Assembly: GCA_023417775.1 (NCBI GenBank)
Contig: JAEZEJ010000121.1
Coordinates: 1 to 20,735 of the forward strand
From: Actinomycetes bacterium
Lineage (GTDB): Bacteria > Actinomycetota > Actinomycetes > Propionibacteriales > Nocardioidaceae
DNA length: 20,735 nt
Reading direction: 5' to 3'
Shown: positions 7,456 through 14,579 of the stretch, piece after piece
Layout of the letters: every line of letters begins with the position of its first letter
Position numbering within the stretch: the stretch's first letter is position 1
The notes under the pieces: generated by a model
What the model was told of the DNA's origin: nothing
Databases searched by the model: none
Seen by the model: only the letters and a program-made list of their open reading frames with translations
Translations under genes and position numbers: made by a program

Positions 7456-8652
7456 TCAGCGCAGGTCGGTCAGGCCGGAGCGGTCGACCGTGGTGCCGAT
7501 CATGGCGCGCAGGTCCTCGTTGACGTCCCAGATGCCGACATTCATGGCCGCGGTCAGCCGGTCGTCGGCGTCGATCCAGTAGGCGATGAACTCATGGCCG
7601 TCGAGATCGCCGCGGACCTCGACATCGTCATCGGGCGAGCCGTGGCCGACGTACTCCATGGAGAACTCGAACTGGTCGGTGAAGAAGTACGGCGCCCAGT
7701 CATAGGCCGCATCCTGGCCCGCGATCGTCTTGCCGACCAGCTCGCCCTGACGCTGCGCGTTGTCCCAGTGCTCGACCCGCAGCCGGGTCCCGAGCAGTGT
7801 GTTGTGCGCCTTCGCGACATCGCCGATCGCGAAGACCCGCTCGTCGCTGGTGCGGAGCCGCTCGTCGACCACCACGCCATCGTCCACGGCGAGCCCGGCG
7901 GCCTCGGCCAGCGCCACCTCGGGAGCGGCTCCTACGGCGAGCACCACGATGTCGGCCGGCAGAGTCTCCTCCGCGGTCCGCACGCCGGTCACCCGGTCCC
8001 CGTCGACCACGATCTCCTCGACCTGAGCGCGGGTACGCAGATCGACCCCGTGGGCGAGGTGCAGATCGCTCACATACCGGGCCAGCCGCTCCCCCAGCAC
8101 CGGCCGCAGCGGCAGCGGCGCACTCTCGACGACGGTGACCTCGAGACCGGCGGCACGTGCGGCGGCCGCCACTTCGAGGCCGATCCAGCCGCCGCCGATC
8201 GTCACCACGCGCCGCCCGTCCTCGAAGGCCCGCTTGAGGCGCTCGGCGTCCTCGATCGTGCGGAGCGTGAAGGCCCGGTCCGCGCCGGGGAGATCGGGCA
8301 CCCGAGGCTGCGATCCGGTGGCCAGCACCACGGCATCGAAGCCGATGCTCTCCCCGGAGTCCAGTCCGATCCGTCCGCCGTCGAGGTCGAGTACGCGCGC
8401 GGTGGTCCCGCTGCGCAAGCGGACGTCGTGGTCGGTGAACCAGCCCGGGTCGAAGACGAAGGCCTCGTCGATCGGACTCTGCCCGGTCAGGAACTCCTTG
8501 GACAGCGGCGGCCGCTCGTAGGGACGGTGCCGCTCACTGCCGATCATGGTCAGTTCGCCGACGAATCCCTCCTCGCGCAATGACTCCGCGGCCTTCACCG
8601 CTGCCAGACCCGCGCCGATGATGACGATCTCGTCCATGCCCTCCATGCTCAC
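7456..8652 (-). CDS. Ferredoxin/putidaredoxin reductase-like NAD(P)H:FAD oxidoreductase
   Basis: About 396-398 residues. The starts GTG 8652, ATG 8646 and ATG 8637 are all near each other and none has an ideal ribosome binding site. The FAD motif is IVIIGAGLAAVKAAESL, with Ala at the third glycine as is common in this family. RPYERPPLSKEFL at 43-55 is the BFAD-class reductase signature. The NAD-binding motif TIGGGWIGLEVAAAA is at 152-164, and VFAIGDVAKA binds the FAD ribityl chain. A C-terminal reductase domain follows. Relatives transfer electrons from NAD(P)H to a ferredoxin serving a P450 or dioxygenase, but no ferredoxin, P450 or oxygenase gene is in the window, so the partner is unknown. 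It lies 30 bases downstream of the DUF6328 gene and may be co-transcribed with it. Confidence 0.85.
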   Translation of the reverse strand: MSMEGMDEIVIIGAGLAAVKAAESLREEGFVGELTMIGSERHRPYERPPLSKEFLTGQSPIDEAFVFDPGWFTDHDVRLRSGTTARVLDLDGGRIGLDSGESIGFDAVVLATGSQPRVPDLPGADRAFTLRTIEDAERLKRAFEDGRRVVTIGGGWIGLEVAAAARAAGLEVTVVESAPLPLRPVLGERLARYVSDLHLAHGVDLRTRAQVEEIVVDGDRVTGVRTAEETLPADIVVLAVGAAPEVALAEAAGLAVDDGVVVDERLRTSDERVFAIGDVAKAHNTLLGTRLRVEHWDNAQRQGELVGKTIAGQDAAYDWAPYFFTDQFEFSMEYVGHGSPDDDVEVRGDLDGHEFIAYWIDADDRLTAAMNVGIWDVNEDLRAMIGTTVDRSGLTDLR

Positions 8653-8682
8653 CCGCCGGGCGCGGTATGCAAGCCGAGCGGC

Positions 8683-9156
8683 TCATCCACGGTGGGCGCG
8701 CCGGGTGAGGGACGGCAGGACCCACCACAGCGCGACGGCCAGCACCCCCAGCAATCCGGCGACGGCGTAGGCCTCCGGCGTTCCCAGGACCACATCGACG
8801 ACGAGCCATGCCGCACCCACATTCGCGACCGCGAGCAGGGCCAGACCGACGAGGGAGAGCCGGTTCGCCGCGGCGACGAGCCACGGCCGCTCCCCGCGGT
8901 GGAAGAGGCGACGGTGCAGCGCGACGGGCGTCATCAACAGCAGCAGCGAGGTCATGGCGGCCATGAGCACCCCGACGTAGACCATCCGCCGGTCCTCGCT
9001 CAGAGCATCGAAGGCCGCCGAGAACGGCACGGTCAACAGGAACGCGGTGAGGATCTGCACACCGGTCTGCGCGACCCGCAGCTCCTGCAGCAGCTCGTTC
9101 CAGTTGCGGTCCAGCAGAGCACCCCTCGGCGTCCCCGGCGCCGTCGATTCCGACAT
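8683..9156 (-). CDS. DUF6328 family membrane protein
   Basis: About 157 residues from the ATG at 9156; the open frame extends to 9324, but that part is Arg/Pro-rich and overlaps the neighbouring flavoprotein gene. RNWNELLQELRVAQTGVQIL followed by TAFLLTVPF and TPVALHRRLFHRGER is the recognisable DUF6328 pattern. Four hydrophobic segments are visible: TAFLLTVPFSAAF, VGVLMAAMTSLLLLMTPVAL, LSLVGLALLAVANVGAAWLV and AVAGLLGVLAVALWWVL. It is an integral membrane protein of unknown function, often found in actinobacteria. GGAGG almost touches the ATG, which is closer than ideal, so the start is only moderately certain. Confidence 0.78.
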   Translation of the reverse strand: MSESTAPGTPRGALLDRNWNELLQELRVAQTGVQILTAFLLTVPFSAAFDALSEDRRMVYVGVLMAAMTSLLLLMTPVALHRRLFHRGERPWLVAAANRLSLVGLALLAVANVGAAWLVVDVVLGTPEAYAVAGLLGVLAVALWWVLPSLTRRAHRG

Positions 9157-9205
9157 GCCTCCATGCTCGTCTCGTGGTGACCGGCCGCAAGCCGAGGACC
9201 GCATC

Positions 9206-10621
9206 TCAGCGAGCGAGCTGGTCCAGCGCCCGGCGCGCGGCGAGGTACCCCGCCATCCCGTGCGCTCCCGCGCCGGGCGGCGTGGCCGCGGAACAGAGAT
9301 AGGTCCCCGGTGCCCCGGCGTCATAGGGGTGGAGCGTGGCCCGCGGGCGGAACACCAGCTGGCGCGGGGTATTGGCGCCCGTGACGATGTCGCCGCCGTG
9401 GAAGTTCGGATTGTCGGCGGCGATCATCCGGGGCGACCGAACCGTCTGAGCGACGATGCGATCGCGGAATCCCGGCGCACATCTCTCGATCTGCTCGATG
9501 ATCCGTTCGGTCGCGTCGCCGCCGTAGCCGGCCGGCACGTGGGCATAGCAGTCGATCGGGTGGAGGCCGCCGCGCGATCTCGACGGGTCGGCGAGGTACT
9601 GCTGTCCCAGCAGGACGAAGGGCCGCGCCGGCATCCGGCCGGACCACACCGCACGCTCCGCCTCGACCATCTCGGCGAGGGATCCCGCGACATGGACCGT
9701 CCCGGCCTCGCGCGCCGGCGCATACCTCCACGGCACCCCGCCCTCGACCGCGAAGGACACTTGGAAGGCGGCGGGTCCGTGCCGGAAGCGCCGATAGGAG
9801 CGCGCGACACCGCCACGCTGCGTCCCCTGCAGGATCTCCGCCGCGGCACGGGGGGAGGTGTCCAGCAGCCGAAGGTCGTACCCCGCCAGCTCGCGGGCGG
9901 ACGTGATCCGCACGCCGGTCTCGACCCGGCCCCCGTGCGCGAACAGGGCGGCGAGGAGCGCACTGGAGATCGAGGCCGAGCCACCCACCGCCACCGGCCA
10001 GCCGTAGCGGTGCGCCGCGGTGCCGAGGGCGACACCGATCGCCGAGGACAACACGGATCCGAGGGGGTGGAAGGCGTGAGCCGCCACTCCGCCCCACAGG
10101 GCGCGCGCCTCCTCGGTGTGGAAACGGCGCGCCACCCAGGTGGCCGGCAGGGCCGCGTAGGCCCCGAATCGCGCGAGGGAGACCGGGTGCCGCGGCACGT
10201 GGAGGATCGGCTGGAGGAATTCATCGGCGATCGCGCCGAATCGCGTGGTGAGCGGGCCGAACATCCGCTGATAGGAGCGCTCGTCCCGACCGAGGGCGGC
10301 GGCGGTCTCCTCGACCGAGAGTCGCACGGCCGCTCCCCTCCCCCCGTCGAGCGGATGCGCGTACTGGACGGACGGCCAGGCCCACCGCAGCCCGTGCGAG
10401 GCGAGGTCGAAACGCCGGGTGAAAGCGGTGTCGAGGGCCAGTGGATGGAAGCCGGAGCATTCGTCGTGCAACAGGCCTGGCATGGTGGCCTCGACGGTGC
10501 GCGTGCCGCCGCCGGGAGTGTCGGCCGCCTCCAGCACCGTGACATCGACGCCCTCGGCGGCCAGGGTGATCGCGGCGGCGAGCCCATTGGGGCCGCTTCC
10601 GACGACGACGGCCTTGGTCAT
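9206..10621 (-). CDS. FAD-dependent oxidoreductase, CrtI/PYROXD2-like (second paralogue)
   Basis: A 471-residue protein starting at ATG 10621 with AGGGTGAG about five bases upstream. The N-terminal FAD motif is AVVVGSGPNGLAAAITLAAE, with an acidic strand end (VTVLEAADTPGGGTRT). The C-terminus GTYLCSAATPPGAGAHGMAG is the FAD-closing block of the CrtI/PYROXD2 group. It shares several internal blocks with the gene at 2233-3804, for example GGVPW followed by APA and GTVH, then a run of SxAEM and CAPGF-like segments, so the two are paralogues. The substrate is unknown. It lies 44 bases after the MDR dehydrogenase stop and may be the last gene of the LysR-linked operon, although a GC-rich hairpin sits in that gap. 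Confidence 0.8.
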   Translation of the reverse strand: MTKAVVVGSGPNGLAAAITLAAEGVDVTVLEAADTPGGGTRTVEATMPGLLHDECSGFHPLALDTAFTRRFDLASHGLRWAWPSVQYAHPLDGGRGAAVRLSVEETAAALGRDERSYQRMFGPLTTRFGAIADEFLQPILHVPRHPVSLARFGAYAALPATWVARRFHTEEARALWGGVAAHAFHPLGSVLSSAIGVALGTAAHRYGWPVAVGGSASISSALLAALFAHGGRVETGVRITSARELAGYDLRLLDTSPRAAAEILQGTQRGGVARSYRRFRHGPAAFQVSFAVEGGVPWRYAPAREAGTVHVAGSLAEMVEAERAVWSGRMPARPFVLLGQQYLADPSRSRGGLHPIDCYAHVPAGYGGDATERIIEQIERCAPGFRDRIVAQTVRSPRMIAADNPNFHGGDIVTGANTPRQLVFRPRATLHPYDAGAPGTYLCSAATPPGAGAHGMAGYLAARRALDQLAR

Positions 10622-10634
10622 GTACTCACCCTAG

Positions 10635-10672
10635 GCCCTGGGGCGAGTGGCCCTCACCCCGCCGATCAGGGC
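10635..10672 (-). terminator. Possible GC-rich hairpin after the MDR dehydrogenase gene
   Basis: GCCCT (10635-10639) can pair with AGGGC (10668-10672), enclosing a second stem GGGG-C-GAG / CTC-A-CCCC (10640-10660) with a TGGCC loop. It begins at the stop codon of the MDR gene. There is no T-tract on either strand, so termination is uncertain; it could instead attenuate or process the transcript before the next flavoprotein gene. Confidence 0.33.
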
Positions 10673-11619
10673 ACCAGGGCGATCTTGAGCCGCCCCGGCG
10701 ATGCGGTGGCGTACCGCCGGTAGGCTTCGGCGGCCTGAGCGACCGGGAACACGTCGGTGACATAGGCCGTGCGGAGGATCTCGTGGGCGAGCACATGCCG
10801 CTCCGCCTCCGCGAGGAAATGCTCCCAGTCCTGGGTCGCACCCGCCCACATCGTCAGGTTCTTGCGGAAGAACGCGCGCATCGGGAGCACATAGTGGTCC
10901 TCGGGGAGGCCGAACACCAGGATCTCGCCTGCGAAGGCCACCGCCTCGACCGCATCGGCGAGGATCTCCTGGCGATGTCCGATGGCGTCGACGACCAGGT
11001 CGGGACGCTCGTCATCGCCGACCGATGCGGCCCAGGCGCGCACCTCCCCCGTCACGACCTCGTCGATGCCGAAGTCCTGCGCCACATCGGAGCGGTCGAC
11101 CCGGTCGACGCCCGTCACATGCCGCGCTCCCCGCGCCTTGGCGATCTGCGCGAAGAGGATCCCGAGCGGTCCGAGGCCGAGCACCGCGACATGACGCCCC
11201 TCCAGATCGCCGACATTCGCATAGGCGCTGAGGACGGTCGAGACCGGCTGCACCACGGTCCCCTCGATATCGCTCAGGCGATCGTCGAGACGATGCACGA
11301 AGCGGGCCGGGTTGCTGACATACTCGGCCAGCCCGCGCGACCGGGCCACGATCCCCACGACGCGATCACCCGCCGAGAAACGAGGACTCGTACTCGCCTC
11401 GACAGAGGCCACCAGCTCGTGCAGGGGCACTCCCGGCATCCCGGTATACGGATTGTCCGGGTCCGTCTGCCCGAGGAACTTCGGGATGTCGCTGCCGCAG
11501 ATCGCCCCGGCCGCGAAGCGCAGCAGCACCTCATCGTCGCCGAGATCCGCCGCGGTCGGCGCCGGCACGCTCAGCTGCTCGAATGTCGCCGGTCCTGGCT
11601 GCCGCAACTGCCACATCAT
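10666..11619 (-). CDS. Short MDR-superfamily (alcohol dehydrogenase-like) NAD(P)-dependent dehydrogenase
   Basis: A 317-residue protein starting at ATG 11619, with GAAGGGAA about five bases upstream; this region overlaps the stop of the preceding oxidase gene, leaving 10 bases between stop and start. Residues 38-44 (GAICGSD) give the catalytic-zinc Cys41, and PLHE (His67, Glu68) replaces the usual GHE. The Rossmann motif is VAVLGLGPLGILFA (145-158). Two features are unusual for zinc alcohol dehydrogenases: the four-Cys structural zinc loop is absent, and the usual third-ligand region reads VVQPVS (Gln124). It probably oxidises or reduces a hydroxyl or carbonyl compound using NAD(P), as part of the pathway encoded upstream. 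Family is certain, zinc dependence and substrate are not. Confidence 0.8.
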   Translation of the reverse strand: MMWQLRQPGPATFEQLSVPAPTAADLGDDEVLLRFAAGAICGSDIPKFLGQTDPDNPYTGMPGVPLHELVASVEASTSPRFSAGDRVVGIVARSRGLAEYVSNPARFVHRLDDRLSDIEGTVVQPVSTVLSAYANVGDLEGRHVAVLGLGPLGILFAQIAKARGARHVTGVDRVDRSDVAQDFGIDEVVTGEVRAWAASVGDDERPDLVVDAIGHRQEILADAVEAVAFAGEILVFGLPEDHYVLPMRAFFRKNLTMWAGATQDWEHFLAEAERHVLAHEILRTAYVTDVFPVAQAAEAYRRYATASPGRLKIALVP

Positions 11620-11629
11620 CGGGTTCCCT

Positions 11630-12724
11630 TCAGTCGATCGGGTGGAGGAGATCGGTATCGACACCGGCCACAGTGGACACACCGCACAAGGCCATCGCCA
11701 TCGCGAGCTCGCGTCCGAGGGTCTCCAGGACGGAGCGCACGCCCTCGGCGCCCGCGACGGTCAGGCCCCACAGGACCGGACGGCCCACGAGCACGGCATC
11801 GGCACCGAGGGCCAGGGCCGTGAGGACATCGGTGCCGCGCCGGATTCCCCCGTCGAGCAGGACGGGCACCTGTCCGGCGATGTCACGGACCACCCCGGGC
11901 AGCGCGCGGACGGTGGACAGGCCCGAGTCCAGATTCCTGCCGCCGTGATTGGACACGATGACCGCCGATGCCCCGGCGTCGACCGCCGCGCGGGCGTCGT
12001 CACCGCGCATGACGCCCTTGACCACCACGGGCACCGATGACGCGTCCACGATCCTCTCGAGATCGGCGATGGCGAAGGCCGCGTCGAGACCGCTGCGGTG
12101 GATGCCGCCGCCGCTCTCGGGGCGCAGGTCCAGGCCCGCCAAGAGCGGGAATTCCAGGCCCGGCGGCAGCGTGAGCCCATTCCAGCGCTGGGACTCGCGC
12201 GCGCCGACGACGGGAGTGTCGACCGTGACCACGAGGGCGGCGTGCCGGCCGGCGCGTTCGACGATCCGATCGAGGACCTCCCGGTCCGGCGGCGCATTGA
12301 CCTGCAGCCACGTCCTGCGCGTGTCGACGTCCAGGTCGTCGGGGTCGGTGGTGGAGTAGCCGCTCATCGCATAGCCACAGCGCGCGGCGGTGGCGCCCCG
12401 CGCCGTGGCCCGCTCCCCCTCGGCGTGGAACAGCGCGTGCGAGCCGGTAGGACCGACGAGGATCGGGCTCGCGAACTCCTGTCCGAGCAGCCGGATGGTC
12501 GTGGAGACCTCCGAGACATCACGGAGGACATGCGGCGCCAGCCGGTGCGCGTCGAAGTCGCGCTCGTTCGCCGCGACCGTCCGCTGATCGGCGGCCCCCG
12601 TCTCGAGGTACTCCACCGTCAGCGGATCGAGCCGCGCGTGCGCGAGCTCCCGGAACCGCGCGAGCGTGGCCTCGGCGGGCAGCTCGTCCGGTCGCGGCTC
12701 CGCCCGTGGCGGGACGACGGTCAT
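11630..12724 (-). CDS. FMN-dependent alpha-hydroxy-acid oxidase/dehydrogenase (LldD/glycolate-oxidase family)
   Basis: A 364-residue TIM-barrel flavoprotein. Compared with spinach glycolate oxidase, these residues are in place: Tyr39 (for Tyr24), Asp169 in TVDTP, Arg176, Lys236 in VVVKGVMRG, His260 in SNHGGRNLD (catalytic base) and Arg263, followed by the FMN-phosphate loop DGGIRRGTDV and GADAVLVGRP. Lys-to-His spacing (24) equals that of glycolate oxidase. The family oxidises 2-hydroxy acids to 2-keto acids, passing electrons to O2 or a carrier. The position of Tyr129 is Asn143 here (LQVNAPPD), an unusual change that may alter oxidase activity or substrate choice. Its start overlaps the stop of the lyase gene by ATGA, so the two are translationally coupled. 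Confidence 0.88.
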   Translation of the reverse strand: MTVVPPRAEPRPDELPAEATLARFRELAHARLDPLTVEYLETGAADQRTVAANERDFDAHRLAPHVLRDVSEVSTTIRLLGQEFASPILVGPTGSHALFHAEGERATARGATAARCGYAMSGYSTTDPDDLDVDTRRTWLQVNAPPDREVLDRIVERAGRHAALVVTVDTPVVGARESQRWNGLTLPPGLEFPLLAGLDLRPESGGGIHRSGLDAAFAIADLERIVDASSVPVVVKGVMRGDDARAAVDAGASAVIVSNHGGRNLDSGLSTVRALPGVVRDIAGQVPVLLDGGIRRGTDVLTALALGADAVLVGRPVLWGLTVAGAEGVRSVLETLGRELAMAMALCGVSTVAGVDTDLLHPID

Positions 12725-13671
12725 GCCGTCGCGGCGGTCACCGTCAGGCCGGCATCGCGCAGTGCATCGGCGATCGCGGCGATCGCGGCGGGGTCCTCGA
12801 CCGGCAGCTTCGGCTCACGCGGATAGCCTGCCGGCTGTCCGAGCAGGTTCATCGCCGCCTTCAGTGTCGGCTGCATCCCGCCGAAGGCCCAGTTGTAGCC
12901 ATCGGCGCGGTCGCCCAGCATGACCTCCATGAGCGCGTGGTACCGATCGGCGATGGCGGCTGCCTGCTCGGTCTCTCCCGCCCAGGCGTGCTCGAAGAAG
13001 CCGGGCATATCGCGGCCCAGCAGCAGACCGCTGCCGAAGTGACCGTCGCCGCCGTAGCCGGAGGTGACGAGCGCGAGGCCGAGACGGCTGAGCATGTGAC
13101 CGAACACGACGAGCCGGTCGCCGACCCGCTCGATGGTGTCGAGCAGCAGCTGGGTCCCGGGGGCGCTCTGCTTGATGGCGACCACATTCGGGAGATCGGC
13201 CAGCCGCTCGATCTCGTCGAGGCTGATGAGGTGTCCATTGTCCTGGGGGAAGTTGTAGAGCCAGCCCGGCAGATCGGTCGCGGCGAAGACCGTCGAGTAG
13301 TAGGCGTGCAGCTCCGCGGCGGTGGGCCGGGCCATCGGCGGCGGCGAGGCCATGATCGACGAGGCCCCCGCGTCCGCGGCATGGCGGGCGAGCTCGACGG
13401 TGTCGGCCGCCCGGGTGCAGGTGACACCCACCACGACCGGCGCACGGCCCGCCGCCTCCTTGACCGCGATCTCGGCGAGGCGGCGGCGTTCGTCGGTGGT
13501 CTGGCTGAACCACTCGCCGGTGCTGCCGTTCACCAGGATGCCGTGGACGCCCTCGTCGACGGCGATGCCGACGACCCGCGCGAATGCGGCCTCGTCCAGT
13601 TCGCCCTCGGCGGTGAACGGCGTCACGGTCGCCGTCCAGTAGCCCTTCCAGTCGACGTCGTGTCGATCCAT
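12721..13671 (-). CDS. DHDPS/N-acetylneuraminate lyase-family aldolase or dehydratase (not DapA)
   Basis: A 316-residue class I aldolase-type TIM barrel with AGGGAGA eight bases before the ATG. The Schiff-base lysine is Lys167 (VVAIKQSAPG), the partner tyrosine Tyr139 (GWLYNFPQ), and the carboxylate-binding loop is GSTGEW (49-54), a variant of the usual GTTGE. E. coli DapA has Arg138 in YNVPSRTG to bind the dicarboxylate; here the equivalent residue is Asp144 (YNFPQDNG), so lysine biosynthesis is unlikely. Relatives cleave or dehydrate 2-keto-3-deoxy acids, sialic acid or related pyruvate aldols. Its place between an importer and two dehydrogenases supports catabolism, with pyruvate a likely product, but this is inference. 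Confidence 0.87.
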   Translation of the reverse strand: MDRHDVDWKGYWTATVTPFTAEGELDEAAFARVVGIAVDEGVHGILVNGSTGEWFSQTTDERRRLAEIAVKEAAGRAPVVVGVTCTRAADTVELARHAADAGASSIMASPPPMARPTAAELHAYYSTVFAATDLPGWLYNFPQDNGHLISLDEIERLADLPNVVAIKQSAPGTQLLLDTIERVGDRLVVFGHMLSRLGLALVTSGYGGDGHFGSGLLLGRDMPGFFEHAWAGETEQAAAIADRYHALMEVMLGDRADGYNWAFGGMQPTLKAAMNLLGQPAGYPREPKLPVEDPAAIAAIADALRDAGLTVTAATA

Positions 13672-13705
13672 GTCGGTATGTCTCCCTATCTGAGGTGGTG
13701 GTCGA

Positions 13706-14572
13706 TCAGCGGTCCGACCAACGCAAGGCGTCGGCGAAGACCCACTGCAGGAGGCGGTCGGTCACGTAGCCGCAGAGGCCGAGCGTGGCCATCGCGGCGA
13801 TCACGTAGTCGAAGCGGAATTGGTTGTAGGAGTCGATGAGGACATAGCCGACGCCGGACTTCGCGCCGAGGATCTCGGCGACGACGACGGTGGTCCACGC
13901 GATGCCCGAGGCGACGCGCAAGCCGGTCACGAGGCTCGGCGAGGCCGCGGGCAGCACGACATCGCGTACCGTCCGGACCCGGCTGGCGCCGAGCATCGCG
14001 CTGGCCCGCAGCAGCCCCGCGTCGACCCGGCTCACCCCGGCGAAGGTGTTGACGTACACCGGGAAGAAGGTCGCGAGGGCCGTCAGGAACACCGCCGGCT
14101 TGTCGCCGATGCCGAAGACGATGAGCGCCAGCGGTACCCAGCCGGTGACCGAGATCGGCCGGATCGCGTTGATCGTCGGGTCGACCATCCGGCGCGCCAC
14201 CGAGCTGACGCCGGCGAGGACGCCGAAGGTGATCGCGAGCAGGGCGCCGACCACGAAGCCGGTGAGCACCCGCCCGACCGAGGCGCCGACGTGGGTCAGC
14301 CAGGTGGCGGAGTAGACATTCGAGGCCACGAAGCCGTCGATCGGCAGCTGCCAGCCGGCCACCCAGTTCGCCAGGGCGGCGACACAGGAGCTGAGGGGCG
14401 GGAAGAGGCCGTTGGCGATCCAGTTCTGCCGGCCGGCGATCTCCCAGGCCACCGCGATGACCACCGGGAGGATCAGGGCGAGGCCGAGGCCGTTCAGCGA
14501 GCTGCGCCAGCGGCCGGTCAGGATCGACGGGCGGCCCGAGCGGGTACGTGCCGAGGTCATGGTGTTCGTCAT
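13706..14572 (-). CDS. ABC transporter permease, SsuC/TauC-like
   Basis: A 288-residue membrane protein; the start is ATG 14572, with GAGG six bases upstream and seven bases after the stop of the binding-protein gene. About six hydrophobic segments are visible, the first LGLALILPVVIAVAWEIAG (29-47). The cytoplasmic EAA-type loop that contacts the ATPase is RASAMLGASRVRTVRDVVLP (189-208), ending in the typical VxLPAASPSLVTGL. The pattern matches permeases of the nitrate/sulfonate/taurine class (BPD_transp_1). It would form the channel dimer for the ATPase and binding protein encoded just upstream. The transported compound is unknown. Confidence 0.92.
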   Translation of the reverse strand: MTNTMTSARTRSGRPSILTGRWRSSLNGLGLALILPVVIAVAWEIAGRQNWIANGLFPPLSSCVAALANWVAGWQLPIDGFVASNVYSATWLTHVGASVGRVLTGFVVGALLAITFGVLAGVSSVARRMVDPTINAIRPISVTGWVPLALIVFGIGDKPAVFLTALATFFPVYVNTFAGVSRVDAGLLRASAMLGASRVRTVRDVVLPAASPSLVTGLRVASGIAWTTVVVAEILGAKSGVGYVLIDSYNQFRFDYVIAAMATLGLCGYVTDRLLQWVFADALRWSDR

Positions 14573-14579
14573 GGTCGCC

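Noticed and set aside
5572..8583. A 1003-codon open frame on the + strand
   Set aside because: It is antisense to poxB and the ferredoxin-reductase-like gene, which have complete family motifs; its translation is rich in His, Arg, Gly and Asp with no recognisable domain. Long antisense frames are a by-product of G/C-ending codons.
9047..10723. A 558-codon open frame on the + strand
   Set aside because: Antisense to the second flavoprotein gene; low-complexity Arg/Gly-rich translation and no ribosome binding site or motif.
12721..13671. Calling the lyase dapA
   Set aside because: The dicarboxylate-binding Arg is replaced by Asp and the gene sits in a catabolic-type operon.
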